NCBI RefSeq assembly: GCF_009002475.1
Contig: NZ_AP019860.1
Coordinates: 558,001 to 622,000, forward strand
Source: Candidatus Uabimicrobium amorphum
GTDB lineage: Bacteria > Planctomycetota > Uabimicrobiia > Uabimicrobiales > Uabimicrobiaceae
Reading direction: 5' to 3'
Length of the DNA stretch: 64,000 bases
Positions 17,296 through 27,272 of the stretch are shown here, piece by piece (within the stretch, counting starts at the first letter, position 1; each line of letters opens with the position of its first letter). The position numbers and the translations under genes are program-made. Under the pieces are notes generated by a model. That model had not been told where the DNA came from, ran no database searches, and saw only the letters and a program-made list of their open reading frames with translations.

Positions 17296-18267
17296 ATGGA
17301 TAACACCCTACAAAAAAAAGTATGTGAAGCCACGGGAGCAAGTGAGCTTTTCGATGAAGAAAAAATCCAAGACCTGTGGAGTGGCTATGGGATTATTGCA
17401 CGCTACGCTCTTCGTGGGGCGACTATAGACTCTGTTGTTGTGAAACACATATGTTTACCAGAAAACATTTCCCACCCACGCGGGTGGAACACCAATATTT
17501 CTCACCAACGTAAAATCAAATCTTACGCTGTGGAAACGGCATGGTATAAGAACTGGAGTCATTTGTGTGATGAAAACGCATATGTTCCAAAGTGTTTTGC
17601 TGTAGATGTTCACGACAACGAGACGTTGATAGTTCTAGAGGATCTCGCATGTACCGGATTTCCTCGCGTAAAAACCAATGTAACGCTGGAAGAGATCAAA
17701 GTATGTGTGCGCTGGCTGGCGCATTTTCACGTTACATTTATGGGGCAATCTCCACAACAGCTTTGGGAAACCGGAACGTATTGGCATTTAGACACGCGTC
17801 CCGATGAACTGCAAGCATTACAGGATGTTTCTCTGAAAAATGCTGCACACAAAATTGATAAAAAACTACGCGAAAGTCCTTTTCAAACGTTTGTCCACGG
17901 TGACGCAAAACTTGCCAATTTTTGTTTTTCCCGCGATGGAAAAAAAGTTGCCGCAGTCGATTTTCAATACGTAGGAGCAGGATGTGGTATGAAAGATCTC
18001 GCTTACTTTATCGGTAGCTGCCTACATGAAGAGGAGTGTGAAAAATTCGAGCGAGAGTTGCTAGATCACTATTTTTATTGTATACGTCAGGCAGCGACAC
18101 AAAAAAACGCAACCATAAATTGCGATTACCTCGAAGAAAATTGGCGTGCATTATTCCCTGTCGCTTGGGCGGACTTTCATCGTTTTCTTAAAGGTTGGAG
18201 TCCAGGCCATTGGAAGATAAATAGCTATAGCGAAAAAATTACACGCCAAGTAGTGGAGTCTTTGTAA
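17296..18267 (+). CDS. APH/EcKL-like small-molecule kinase
   Basis: The 323-aa protein belongs to the choline/aminoglycoside/ecdysteroid-kinase fold. It shows TLIVLEDL in the hinge region, the catalytic [11 protein letters not shown] (Brenner motif HxDxxxxN, about residue 198) and the metal-binding AAVDFQYVG (about 220). The DFQ variant is usual in ecdysteroid-kinase-like (CHK) members. The substrate, probably a small alcohol, sterol or choline-like molecule, is unknown. It is followed after 2 bp by an inositol-monophosphatase-like gene, forming a kinase/phosphatase pair. Confidence 0.8.
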   Translation: MDNTLQKKVCEATGASELFDEEKIQDLWSGYGIIARYALRGATIDSVVVKHICLPENISHPRGWNTNISHQRKIKSYAVETAWYKNWSHLCDENAYVPKCFAVDVHDNETLIVLEDLACTGFPRVKTNVTLEEIKVCVRWLAHFHVTFMGQSPQQLWETGTYWHLDTRPDELQALQDVSLKNAAHKIDKKLRESPFQTFVHGDAKLANFCFSRDGKKVAAVDFQYVGAGCGMKDLAYFIGSCLHEEECEKFERELLDHYFYCIRQAATQKNATINCDYLEENWRALFPVAWADFHRFLKGWSPGHWKINSYSEKITRQVVESL

Positions 18268-18269
18268 CT

Positions 18270-19055
18270 GTGGATACTCGTACTCTAAAAACCTTGGCGA
18301 AAATAGCCATCGATGCCGCGATTCAAGCGGGCGTTATGATTCAAAAATATGCAGATCGCGATATTGTGGTAAAAGAGAAAGACAGTGGTCACAGTCGCGC
18401 CTCGCAAATTGTGACAGAAGTTGATTTTTTAAGCCAAGAGATTATATTGCAACTCATTCAACCAACATGTAAAAAATACAATTTGGGATTACTCATCGAG
18501 GAGAGTGATGACGATTTAAGTCGTTTTCAAAAAGACTACTTTTGGTGTATTGACCCCCTAGATGGAACGCTACCTTTTGTCGAAAAACGGCGTGGATACG
18601 CCGTGGCCATTGCTTTGGTTTCACGCGAATCAACTCCCTATCTTGGAGTGATCTATGATCCACCTTCCTCAACCTTGTATCACGCGATAAAAGACGTGGG
18701 GAGTTTTCGTAACAACGAGTTTTGGAAGTGGAAACCTACATACAATGGTACATACCAACAAATAGACCGTGGCGGAGCAGTGATGAATGCCTGTTGGGTA
18801 TTGGAGAATGCCCCAGCGTGTTTTGTGAAAAAACCGAAACCACAACAAGGGGGAGGTTGTTTGTGGGATTATGCGGCAACAGCATGTCTTTTTAATGAGA
18901 TGTCAGCGTTTGTTGGCGACAGTTATGGCAAACCTTTAGATTTGAACAGTCGCGCGTCTTTGTATATGAATAAAAAAGGCGTTGTCTATGCTAGTCATCG
19001 CGAGATTGCGCAACGACATATTTCATCAATAACAACAGATAATCTTACCATGTAA
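18270..19055 (+). CDS. Inositol-monophosphatase/CysQ-like phosphatase
   Basis: The 261-aa enzyme has the Li-sensitive phosphatase signatures: VTEVDFLSQE, LLIEES (metal ligand Glu), WCIDPLDGTLPF (the DPxDGT motif) and the C-terminal GGGCLWDYAATACLF (WDxAA). These bind Mg ions for hydrolysis of a phosphate monoester such as inositol phosphate or 3'-phosphoadenosine 5'-phosphate; the substrate here is not certain. The start is GTG, 2 bp after the preceding kinase gene, so translation is probably coupled. C-terminal length is typical. Confidence 0.85.
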   Translation: MDTRTLKTLAKIAIDAAIQAGVMIQKYADRDIVVKEKDSGHSRASQIVTEVDFLSQEIILQLIQPTCKKYNLGLLIEESDDDLSRFQKDYFWCIDPLDGTLPFVEKRRGYAVAIALVSRESTPYLGVIYDPPSSTLYHAIKDVGSFRNNEFWKWKPTYNGTYQQIDRGGAVMNACWVLENAPACFVKKPKPQQGGGCLWDYAATACLFNEMSAFVGDSYGKPLDLNSRASLYMNKKGVVYASHREIAQRHISSITTDNLTM

Positions 19056-19148
19056 AATATTTGTGTCACCTTTAGCTGTTTCATTGCCAATACATAAACA
19101 GTGTGAATATCAACAAACAGCCAAGGCAAAACCATAAAGGTGACAAAA

Positions 19149-22100
19149 ATGAAATATATCCCATTTCCCGGAGAGCAATGTTTGCCACAGCCGGGCAACA
19201 TTAAAAATGCTCTTTTTTACGTATTCCTACTCGAAGCTTCTATCGACAAATTAACAAATATTTGTGAGAATTACTTCAACAGTATTGCCGATGATACGCT
19301 TTCCTATATCCCCTGCTCAAGGTATGTTCTTCTTAGTCATGTTGATATTGGCTCTCTCTCCTCTGCTCAAAAAAAACACGGTGCTATTGCTTACAAAGAC
19401 ATCGCGTTGTGGATGCCTTTGGCCGTAGTGGATAATAGTAAAACGCTTCCTGTGGTAAAACGCATTGCTTTTTTCCCTTTATATATCATTGTCGACAATG
19501 CACAAACCATGGTGACCGGACGCGAAACTTTTGGACTAGCAAAGCAAATGGGCTGGTTTGATATACCAACGAGTCCGTCGCACGCCAACTATTTCAGGAC
19601 AGAGGTCGTTGGGCGACAGTCATCGCAAACGTTTACCCGGCGCTCTTTGTTATGGGAAGTGGAAAAACAAAACACCGCGAATCATTTTTCTACGATGCGT
19701 GATATGGGCAAGATGTTTGTCGATATGCTGTTCAAAGATGCGCCTGGTTTTCCAACAGCAGATCTTATAAGCGGTCTACAAAAACAAGGCAGTGTGCTTG
19801 GTCTGAAACAGTTCCGTTCCTGCACGCATCCTGAGAAGGCATGTTACCAATCGATTATCGAAACTCCTGTGGTTGTCAATGACTTTTTAGAAGGCGGTTA
19901 TCTCGGGAACAATTACCAATTTACAGTTCATGATTTAGCGACACATCCGCTACAAGAAATTGCCGGTGTGCAAAATCAAAAAACCACGGGGTTTTGGTTT
20001 CGCGCTAATTTGACGATGAAAAACGGTCAGGAGGTATGGCGTTCTTCACAAAATAACACCTATGAAAAGCATAAACGCATCGCCATTCTCGGTGGAGGAA
20101 TGTCATCACTTACCGCGGCATATGAATTGAGCGATCCTGCAAGAAAAGACAATTATGATATCACCGTGTATTTACCTGGTTGGCGTTTGGGGGGAAAGGG
20201 GGCCAGTGGCCGCAATCGCAAAATGGGGGATCGCATCGAAGAACATGGGCTTCACGTATGGTACGGCTTTTACGACAACGCATTTCGTTTGATACAGCGT
20301 TGTTATAAAGACAATAATCGCGTACCACAACATCCGTTTGCCACGTGGCAACAAGCCTTCACTAAACAGAGCTATTTTATTTTAAACGAAAATCACAAAG
20401 GACGTTGGGTAAAGTGGCGTATGCGTTTTCGCGAAAATGACTTAGTCCCTGGTATTGATCCCTTGGAGATGAATTTGTGGTCTGGTACAGAATTGTTACT
20501 GGAATGGTTGTTGGGGATATACGAAAGCCTTGCGCGCGAGAAAGTTCTGCATTTAGGTTTTACAAACCGCGATACAAAAATTGATTGGGACAAGGATTTT
20601 ATTGGTACTGTTGCGCGAGGAATTAAAAAAGCGTTACAAGTACCGGTGTGGTTATTATTAAAAGCGTCTTACGAAATGGCAAAGGCACAACGCGTTTATC
20701 ACAAATTTCGCGGTGGTAAAAATCAGTTAAACGTGTTGGCTACAAACCTAAATCGCTTTAAAAATTGGCTATGGCCGTTTGTGGAGAAAAATATTGACCA
20801 CGATGAATTGCGAAGATTTTGGATACTTCTCGATCATATTTCTGCGGTGATTACCGGAGTTGTTGCCGACAACTTGATCGAAAATGGACTGGCAAGTATC
20901 GATCACCTAGATCTACGCGAATGGTTACATAAACACGGGGCCAAAAAATATCCGACGCTGACGCAAAGTCCTAGTGTACGTTTCATCTACAATGCGGCGT
21001 TTGCTTTTGTTGATGGTGACACGCAAAAGGCCGACTTTTCTGCAGGTGCAGGTTTGCGTGGTATGCTACGGCTTTTTTGCACACATAAAGGTGCGGTAGT
21101 ATACAAGATGAACGCTGGTATGGGAGACATTGTCTTTACTCCAATGTACGAGGTACTCAAAAAACGAGGTGTGCAGTTCAAGTTTTTTCATTCGGTGACA
21201 AACATCGGTCTAACCGAGGATCAAAAGAGCATTGATACTATTCAAATGGTCAAACAAGTACAACTCAAAACAAACGAATACGATCCTGTTGTGGATATTG
21301 GTGGGGCCTTGTGTTGGCCAAGTTCACCATGTTATGAGCAAATTGTCGCTGGAGAAAAGCTACAAAAAATTATTGATGAAGAAAAAATAGATATCGAGCA
21401 TCGCTCGCGTATTGGATTTGGTTGGGAGCACGATGAGGAAGTATCTATAAAACAAGGTGAAGACTTTGATGAGGTGATACTCGGAATTTCCATAGGAGCC
21501 TTACCAAAAATATGTCCAGAATTGATTGATGCCAATAAACGTTGGCAAAATATGATATCTTCGGTAAAAACTGTTGCGACCCAGGCATACCAGTTTTGGT
21601 TTCGTAAAAATTTACAACAGTTAGGTGGCAATGAACCCACTTTTACCATGGGAACCTATGCAGATCCTGTAGACACATACTCTGATATGAGCCACCTGTG
21701 TGCGGTGGAGTCAGGAGACAAAGACGGGAGTATCGCATATTTTTGTGGAGTGGTTCCCGATAAAGAGAATGAAAACCGAGAGCAGGCTCAACAACGTTCA
21801 CAACAATTAGCAAAGCAGTATTTCAAAGAAAATGCGCACTATTTTTGGCCAGGAACCATCAAGAACGGAAAAATAGATTGGAGTTTACTCGTTGATCCCA
21901 ACAACCGTGAAGGCGAAAAGCGCTTCGATGCGCAGTACTATCGTATAAATTCAGGCTCTTCGGAACGCTATGTACTTTCCGTTGCCGGTTCTAATAAGTA
22001 TCGGTTGCGCTGCGATGAATCGGGTTTTCGTCATCTATACCTAACCGGAGATTGGACGAACAATAACTTTAACTGTGGATGCATTGAAGCTTCGGTGATG

Positions 22101-22193
22101 TCGGGAATGCAGGTTGCACGGGCTATTAGCGGTGAAGATATTCAAATTTGCGACGAAAACGATGAGTGGTTGGCAAAATTATTTGGCAAATAA
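19149..22193 (+). CDS. Acetoacetate-decarboxylase-like/FAD-dependent oxidoreductase fusion
   Basis: The 1014-aa protein is a fusion. The N-terminal part (about 15-250) resembles acetoacetate decarboxylase-like folds, with the GRETFGLAKQMG block that corresponds to their GxExxGFPK motif. From residue about 312 comes an FAD/NAD oxidoreductase: RIAILGGGMSSLTAAYEL (dinucleotide site), WRLGGKGASG, then EEHGLHVWYGFYDNAF, and the C-terminal LYLTGDWTN...GCIEASVMSG flavin motif. That part is like phytoene desaturases and squalene-modifying amine oxidases. The ATG with AAGG upstream was chosen over GTG 19140. It is preceded by 93 bp without a gene. A role in isoprenoid or lipid redox chemistry is inference. 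Confidence 0.78.
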   Translation: MKYIPFPGEQCLPQPGNIKNALFYVFLLEASIDKLTNICENYFNSIADDTLSYIPCSRYVLLSHVDIGSLSSAQKKHGAIAYKDIALWMPLAVVDNSKTLPVVKRIAFFPLYIIVDNAQTMVTGRETFGLAKQMGWFDIPTSPSHANYFRTEVVGRQSSQTFTRRSLLWEVEKQNTANHFSTMRDMGKMFVDMLFKDAPGFPTADLISGLQKQGSVLGLKQFRSCTHPEKACYQSIIETPVVVNDFLEGGYLGNNYQFTVHDLATHPLQEIAGVQNQKTTGFWFRANLTMKNGQEVWRSSQNNTYEKHKRIAILGGGMSSLTAAYELSDPARKDNYDITVYLPGWRLGGKGASGRNRKMGDRIEEHGLHVWYGFYDNAFRLIQRCYKDNNRVPQHPFATWQQAFTKQSYFILNENHKGRWVKWRMRFRENDLVPGIDPLEMNLWSGTELLLEWLLGIYESLAREKVLHLGFTNRDTKIDWDKDFIGTVARGIKKALQVPVWLLLKASYEMAKAQRVYHKFRGGKNQLNVLATNLNRFKNWLWPFVEKNIDHDELRRFWILLDHISAVITGVVADNLIENGLASIDHLDLREWLHKHGAKKYPTLTQSPSVRFIYNAAFAFVDGDTQKADFSAGAGLRGMLRLFCTHKGAVVYKMNAGMGDIVFTPMYEVLKKRGVQFKFFHSVTNIGLTEDQKSIDTIQMVKQVQLKTNEYDPVVDIGGALCWPSSPCYEQIVAGEKLQKIIDEEKIDIEHRSRIGFGWEHDEEVSIKQGEDFDEVILGISIGALPKICPELIDANKRWQNMISSVKTVATQAYQFWFRKNLQQLGGNEPTFTMGTYADPVDTYSDMSHLCAVESGDKDGSIAYFCGVVPDKENENREQAQQRSQQLAKQYFKENAHYFWPGTIKNGKIDWSLLVDPNNREGEKRFDAQYYRINSGSSERYVLSVAGSNKYRLRCDESGFRHLYLTGDWTNNNFNCGCIEASVMSGMQVARAISGEDIQICDENDEWLAKLFGK

Positions 22194-22291
22194 ATTTACT
22201 ACCGTGCGATGAGAAAAAGTGTGTTATATTTGATGTGCCGAATATCAAAAACATAAACAAATGGTAATATTTTCAGTAACGGAGTTGAGCG

Positions 22292-23260
22292 GTGCAGACA
22301 ATAAAAGGTAAATCACTACAAGAAATCGACAGTAATACCAAATACGATGGTTGTTCTTTCTATTTGGAAGGAAAATATTACAAAATCAACAATTCTCATT
22401 TTGATCATTGTAGCTTTCGAAACGATGTTAGATTTCGCGATTTAGAAGGATGCAAGTTCGACAACTGCGGAGTTTCTGGAAATTTCCATTTGGACTTATC
22501 GCGCAATGCCTTGTTGACGGTTCCCGACTATGTTTTTGACATTACAATCGCAACACAACTATCTCTCAGTAACAATCAGTTTAGCTCGATACCACCTCTT
22601 ATTGGTCAATTACAGAATATTCGTGTTCTCAAAATAGATGGTAATCCGTTGGCAAGTTTACCAACGGAAATCAGTAAACTTACCAAGTTAACGCATCTGT
22701 ACGCGAGTCATGGCTCGTTTGTAGAATTTCCCATCGCAATTGCCGAACTCAAGAACTTGGTTCATTGCGATATGTTTTACAATCGCATAACATATCTGCC
22801 TCCTGAAATAGGGAAATTACGCAACCTCTCTTATTTCAACGTATTTGGTAACCAAATTGAACATTTACCACGTGAAATAGGTGATTTGTATAGTTTGCGT
22901 CATCTCGATTTATTGGACAACTCTCTTGGAGGGATTCCTCCGGAAATAGGTAATTTAGCGAACCTTACTCATTTGTATCTCGATGATAATAATCTTCGTT
23001 CTTTGCCTACGACTATTGGAAATTTACACAAACTCGAAGAACTATCGCTCAACAATAATCGCTTGACGGAAATTCCTGCGGAAATTGGATGTTTGTGCAA
23101 CCTACAAGATTTAAGCTTGGAAGAGAACGAGTTGACGGAGCTTCCCGAGGAAATTAAAGAATTACAAAATCTGGTGCAGCTTTGTTTGTTGGGGAATGAT
23201 GGCTTAAGTCGCAAGGAATTGCAGCTTATTCGTTCGTGGTTACCTGATTGTGATGTTTAG
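22292..23260 (+). CDS. Leucine-rich repeat protein
   Basis: The 322-aa protein has a short N-terminal region and about nine 23-residue LRR units (about 95-300) of the type LPxEIGxLxNLxxLxLxxNxL, e.g. LPPEIGKLRNLSYFNVFGN. This is the bacterial/plant-like LRR class used for protein binding. There is no signal peptide or membrane segment, so it is probably cytoplasmic. Start codon GTG has GGAG 7 nt upstream. It ends in an LRR cap-like segment (SRKELQLIRSWLPDCDV), which is also seen at the end of the split LRR gene at 56.6 kb. Confidence 0.88.
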   Translation: MQTIKGKSLQEIDSNTKYDGCSFYLEGKYYKINNSHFDHCSFRNDVRFRDLEGCKFDNCGVSGNFHLDLSRNALLTVPDYVFDITIATQLSLSNNQFSSIPPLIGQLQNIRVLKIDGNPLASLPTEISKLTKLTHLYASHGSFVEFPIAIAELKNLVHCDMFYNRITYLPPEIGKLRNLSYFNVFGNQIEHLPREIGDLYSLRHLDLLDNSLGGIPPEIGNLANLTHLYLDDNNLRSLPTTIGNLHKLEELSLNNNRLTEIPAEIGCLCNLQDLSLEENELTELPEEIKELQNLVQLCLLGNDGLSRKELQLIRSWLPDCDV

Positions 23261-23310
23261 TTTTGATTGAACGGTGTGATGGTGAAAGGGGAAAAGTATA
23301 GGTGTTCGTT

Positions 23311-23440
23311 GGTGTGCGATGCCCCCACATCGCTGCAAGGCAGCGATTGCTCCCCACTGGGGGAGCCTAATACATCTTTGGCGTGCAGAAAAGATGTCAC
23401 TGGTATGTGTGCACAGAAAAGATGTCACTGGTATGCGTGG
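23311..23440. repeat. Intact intergenic hairpin repeat module C
   Basis: It starts GGTGTGCGATGCCCCCACATC, followed by stems TCGCTGC-AAG-GCAGCGA (23330-23346) and GCTCCCC-ACT-GGGGGAGC (23349-23366), then AATACATCT. Two 28-bp-spaced copies of CAGAAAAGATGTCACTGG follow (23386, 23414). It is the uninterrupted relative of the modules into which the IS elements inserted, and ends at the U32 gene stop. Confidence 0.85.
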
Positions 23441-23445
23441 GTCAT

Positions 23446-25083
23446 TTAGGAGGTGGTAATGGCGTTGTATGTTAGCTTTTCGCCCATCTTTTTTTTGCTT
23501 AGTAGTTCGCGTGCTTTGGCATATGCGGGGTCGTGTAAAAATATTAGGCAGCCATTGCAACCACGTCCACAACATCCTTCTACTCCTTGGCGTGGGGACC
23601 TGGTGCGTTTTTTTGTGGTATCTTCGTTATCAATTGAGTCTTGCAATTGTTGTTTTTTGGTTTGGTAGCACTCTTCGTTGGTTCTACCTAGCTCTAAATT
23701 TTGACTGGCACGGTCTAGAGATATTTTGGTTTGCTGGCGATTTGTCAAGAACTTCTCTTTGCGAATTACGGTGTAAGGGGGAAGAATTTCGCGTAGTAGA
23801 TTGGGGTCATCGTAGTTGAAGAGCGAAAAAGGTATGCGAATTTCCGTTTGGCGGCCGGCGTGAACTGCATCGGAGACGCGTCCATTTTTGGCATCGATAA
23901 ATTCGTACATGCGTAGTAGAATGTTGTTCCCTGAATTGGGCGAGACAAATTCCAGAACATCACCTTTTTGTAGGCGGTTTTTGGGCAAAATACAAAAACT
24001 ATCGGCGTCCCATTTGGTGACGAGCCCTGCAAATTCCCATTCCGATCCCGAGGTACTATCGTCATAGCTATGTGAGAGATTGGTTAGGCGACCGTCATGA
24101 AATGCCAAACTATAGCCGCGATTGGGTACGGTGTATAGCTCTTGCATGTACTTCTTATAGCACCACTTCTCCGGATTTTCATACCATGCGTCTATTGCAC
24201 GACGGTAAGCGCGTGCCACAACCGCCGCATAATATGGTCCTTTGTTGCGACCTTCTACCTTAAGTGAATCGATACCTAGTTTTAGGTATTCGTCTAGTTT
24301 GGGCATCAGGCATAAGTCACGCGAATTCATAATGTATGAACCGCGTCCATCTTCTTCAAAGGGCATAAATTCTCCGGGACGAAAACCTTCTTCTAATAAA
24401 AAGTCGAATAGCTCGATATTCTCGGGAGTTAAAGAGAGCTCTTTGCGCGTTCCGTCTTTGAGTTGTAAGTGTAATTTATAATTCCAGCGGCAGTTGTGGG
24501 CACAATTTCCTTGGTTGGCACCGCGTTCGGTCATGAAGTTTGACAATAGACAGCGCCCGGAATAGGTCATGCACATCGCACCGTGGATAAAAGCTTCTAG
24601 CTTGATATTTGGACATTTTTGACGTATTTCTCGCAGTTCATTGAAAGAAACCTCACGGGCAAGTACACAAAGACTTGCTCCTTGTTTTTCCCAGAATTTT
24701 ACCGAAAGCCATGAGCATACATTGGCCTGTGTGGAAACATGTAGTTCGAGTTCGGGAGCGTACTCTTTTACATACTCAAAAACACCTGGATCGGCGACAA
24801 TGAGACCATCAGGTTTGACTTGACGTATGGTATCTAAAAATACCGAGAGTTTGTCGATATCTTTGTTATGCGAAAATAAATTTAGGGTGAGGTAGGCTCT
24901 TTTATTATGTTTACGTACAAATTCTAAGCCCTCCATGACGTCTTCTAACGAAAAATCCGACTTGGTGCGCAGTGACATATCCGGAGTTCCCAAGTAAACG
25001 GCATCAGCTCCATAGAGTATCGCAACCTTTAATTTCGTTAAAGAACCAGCGGGCATTAATAGTTCGGCTTTGTGTTGTGGCAT
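23446..25083 (-). CDS. U32 family protein, TrhP/RlhA-like
   Basis: U32 'peptidases' act in RNA hydroxylation (TrhP in tRNA, RlhA in rRNA), probably with an iron-sulfur cofactor. The 545-aa protein starts KAELLMPAGSLTKLKVAI, has the family signature HGAMCMTYSGRCLLSNF and RGANQGNCAHNCRW (cysteines about 170-190), and ends in an extra Cys-rich segment CCGRGCNGCLIFLHDPAYA that could bind a metal. Strong ribosome site GGGAG 6 nt upstream. The stop lies within 10 bp of the repeat module. Which RNA is modified cannot be said. Confidence 0.88.
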   Translation of the reverse strand: MPQHKAELLMPAGSLTKLKVAILYGADAVYLGTPDMSLRTKSDFSLEDVMEGLEFVRKHNKRAYLTLNLFSHNKDIDKLSVFLDTIRQVKPDGLIVADPGVFEYVKEYAPELELHVSTQANVCSWLSVKFWEKQGASLCVLAREVSFNELREIRQKCPNIKLEAFIHGAMCMTYSGRCLLSNFMTERGANQGNCAHNCRWNYKLHLQLKDGTRKELSLTPENIELFDFLLEEGFRPGEFMPFEEDGRGSYIMNSRDLCLMPKLDEYLKLGIDSLKVEGRNKGPYYAAVVARAYRRAIDAWYENPEKWCYKKYMQELYTVPNRGYSLAFHDGRLTNLSHSYDDSTSGSEWEFAGLVTKWDADSFCILPKNRLQKGDVLEFVSPNSGNNILLRMYEFIDAKNGRVSDAVHAGRQTEIRIPFSLFNYDDPNLLREILPPYTVIRKEKFLTNRQQTKISLDRASQNLELGRTNEECYQTKKQQLQDSIDNEDTTKKRTRSPRQGVEGCCGRGCNGCLIFLHDPAYAKARELLSKKKMGEKLTYNAITTS

Positions 25084-25170
25084 CTCATGCTCCCAAAAGT
25101 TTTTTCACATCATGAATAATTTTGTCCATCATAAATGCTCGCGGTAATTTGTCAAATTCTTTCTCAAACG

Positions 25171-25204
25171 AAAAAAAGCCTGGTATCTTTGGTACCAGAC
25201 TTTT
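25171..25204 (-). terminator. Rho-independent terminator of the secreted-protein gene
   Basis: On the minus strand CTGGTA and TACCAG pair across CCAAAGA (stem near 25180-25199) and a T-run follows (25171-25177). It lies 31 bp past the stop of the 25235-25759 gene. Confidence 0.85.
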
Positions 25205-25234
25205 AAAAATTTTACTAAAATTCAGGTAGAACGG

Positions 25235-25759
25235 TTACTGTCGCTTACCCAGTGTTACAAATTCTTGATTTATACTTTGTCGACTGAAAGCTAGTGCGCT
25301 AAATGGAGTGCGTGTATTTTCAAATTGAACATCCAAAAAATTGGCAGTGTTTTTGTGATGGGGACTTGTGCTTGGTGGTTCCTTACTCAATTCCCTACCG
25401 CATAACGGTTCATTCACTACGAGAGTGCCGCAGAAAATGATTAAGCCAATAGTTTGATCATGATTGTCAATAATAAGTTTTCCGTTTAGTACTCCCGGAT
25501 TATCCGTAATTTGTAGTCCATTAGCGCTTGTTGTGAAACGGAAGTCGGTTATGTTGGAGAGTGTTAAAACTTCGTTGTAAAGCACATCTCCATTATCAAA
25601 GGTTATTTCTATAGATTGTAGTTGCTTACTTTGAAAGTCATTGGTACCAATAATAACGCCGCTAAGTGTGTTTTCTGTCCCATACGTGATGGTTATTGTT
25701 TCCGCATAAAGACAACCACATAGCAAAAATATAGTAAGAATAGCGAGAAATTTATTCAT
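25235..25759 (-). CDS. Secreted or envelope protein, unknown
   Basis: The 174-aa protein has a Sec signal (MNKFLAILTIFLLCGCLYAE), possibly a lipobox since CGC follows the hydrophobic stretch, but the Cys sits inside a short LCGCLYA segment and A-type signal peptidase cleavage is equally likely. The rest is beta-rich (TITITYGTENTLSGVIIG) with two later cysteines. It is a single-gene unit with its own terminator. No family recognised. Confidence 0.75.
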   Translation of the reverse strand: MNKFLAILTIFLLCGCLYAETITITYGTENTLSGVIIGTNDFQSKQLQSIEITFDNGDVLYNEVLTLSNITDFRFTTSANGLQITDNPGVLNGKLIIDNHDQTIGLIIFCGTLVVNEPLCGRELSKEPPSTSPHHKNTANFLDVQFENTRTPFSALAFSRQSINQEFVTLGKRQ

Positions 25760-25950
25760 ATTGCAGCCCCCTTACCTTATTGTATTTGTTTTAGTTGAAG
25801 CACCTATATAAAGTTCATTTTTTCGTGCAAACCATAACACTTAGTTATTTTGGCCATGAGATATTAAGAATTTATAATCTACTCTTAATTATAACAATCT
25901 TAAAAAATTTCAGCAAAATACTTTTTGATTTTTCACAATTTTTTATGCTT

Positions 25951-27150
25951 TCACGCGTGGCTTTTATTTTGTAATAAGCCGCTGTACCAAACCGCAAAAA
26001 TTGCAACCCCACCAGCGATACAGGCACTGATCGCGATGTAGTAGAAGCTTGTTTGTACGCCAAATTTGTCTGTTACCATTCCTATGAATGTTAAAAATAG
26101 CGCGTACACAAGGCGCGAAATCATACTTTGCACCGAGATCATCGTGGCGCGAATATCAGAGGGGACTAAGCGGTTGAGATAGTCGGAAAAAACCACTTGT
26201 GAAAAACCGCGCACAAATTGATGACCCAAGGTGAATAGAAAACTAAAAGACACCGCCCATATTCCCATGGCAAGGGAACTTAACATAAGAATGGGCATCA
26301 ACATGAGGAGTGACAGACGCATACCGAGAGTTCTTTCCAAGCGGTACGAATATTTTGCCACTATGCCAGCAAATACATTGTATAAAGCAAAGATGATTCC
26401 ATAGTACTGAAGTTGAACACCCGTGTGTTTGAAGTATGGTTGGTAAAGCCATAAGACACTGTGGTAAAAGCATACGACTATCGCACAAAAAAATAGTAAA
26501 GAGCGGATTTGCTTGTGCGAAATCGCGTGTAATTTGACTATGCTTAGCAATTCGCGTAAATAGCCTTTTTTGACAATGATTTTACTACGTGGTGGTTCGA
26601 CAAAACTCAGTGCTGTCGGAATCATAAAAAACAACATTATTGCGGTGGCGATGATGGGAACACGTAGGCCCCAGGCGGCTAAAAATCCTCCGAGAATATT
26701 AAACCCTGCGCTGATAGTTGTGGCATAGAACATCGCATTTCCCCAAATTTTTTGGTACTCGTCTTCGCGATCGAGTTCTTTTAGGGTATCATATAAAAGT
26801 GCACTGTCAGCACCAGAGGTTAAAGATAAGCCCATTGCAATCACCGTCTCAGCAATGACAAACTGGTAAAAGTGATAACTGAAACAGTAAATGGTGAAGG
26901 AAGCAAAAAAGCATACTCCACCGAGAATAAGAGAAATTTTTCGTCCAAACAAGTCGGCAAAGTAACCCGAGGGAATTTCTAGAACCAATAGAATTAGCGA
27001 AAAAATAGTTTGTAGTACCATAATTTGAGTCATAGAGAGCCCGCGGTCTTGCCAAAACAATACCAATGTAGGAATAGAGATTCCAATGGAAAAATGCAAT
27101 GTTTTAAATATGTAGTACTTCCATATATTTGCGGATAAATTTTGATTCAT
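25951..27150 (-). CDS. Major facilitator superfamily transporter
   Basis: A polytopic membrane protein of 399 aa with about 12 hydrophobic segments. The loop between helices 2 and 3 carries the MFS signature GYFADLFGRK (motif A). It resembles drug/proton antiporter-like members with a long middle loop (EPPRSKIIVKKGYL). The substrate cannot be predicted. The 190-bp gap to the secreted gene is AT-rich without other genes. Confidence 0.88.
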   Translation of the reverse strand: MNQNLSANIWKYYIFKTLHFSIGISIPTLVLFWQDRGLSMTQIMVLQTIFSLILLVLEIPSGYFADLFGRKISLILGGVCFFASFTIYCFSYHFYQFVIAETVIAMGLSLTSGADSALLYDTLKELDREDEYQKIWGNAMFYATTISAGFNILGGFLAAWGLRVPIIATAIMLFFMIPTALSFVEPPRSKIIVKKGYLRELLSIVKLHAISHKQIRSLLFFCAIVVCFYHSVLWLYQPYFKHTGVQLQYYGIIFALYNVFAGIVAKYSYRLERTLGMRLSLLMLMPILMLSSLAMGIWAVSFSFLFTLGHQFVRGFSQVVFSDYLNRLVPSDIRATMISVQSMISRLVYALFLTFIGMVTDKFGVQTSFYYIAISACIAGGVAIFAVWYSGLLQNKSHA

Positions 27151-27200
27151 AATCGTTTGTTTCTATGTGAAATACATCTTGTGATAAAAGCACAATTTGA

Positions 27201-27229
27201 TTGACCGGTAAAATAGCGTATGGTAGAGT
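27201..27229 (+). promoter_or_regulatory. TTGACC-N17-TAGAGT promoter before the epimerase gene
   Basis: TTGACC at 27201-27206, a 17-bp spacer and TAGAGT at 27224-27229. The spacer begins GGTAAAATAGCG. The same arrangement (TTGACC, 17 bp starting GTAAAAATACGGCG, TAGGAT) lies at 31176-31204 before the MBL/KAS operon. The distance to the ATG at 27273 is about 44 bp. Confidence 0.6.
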
Positions 27230-27272
27230 TTAACATAAAATATAGTAAATCCTATGCTTTAGAAATAAGTGA

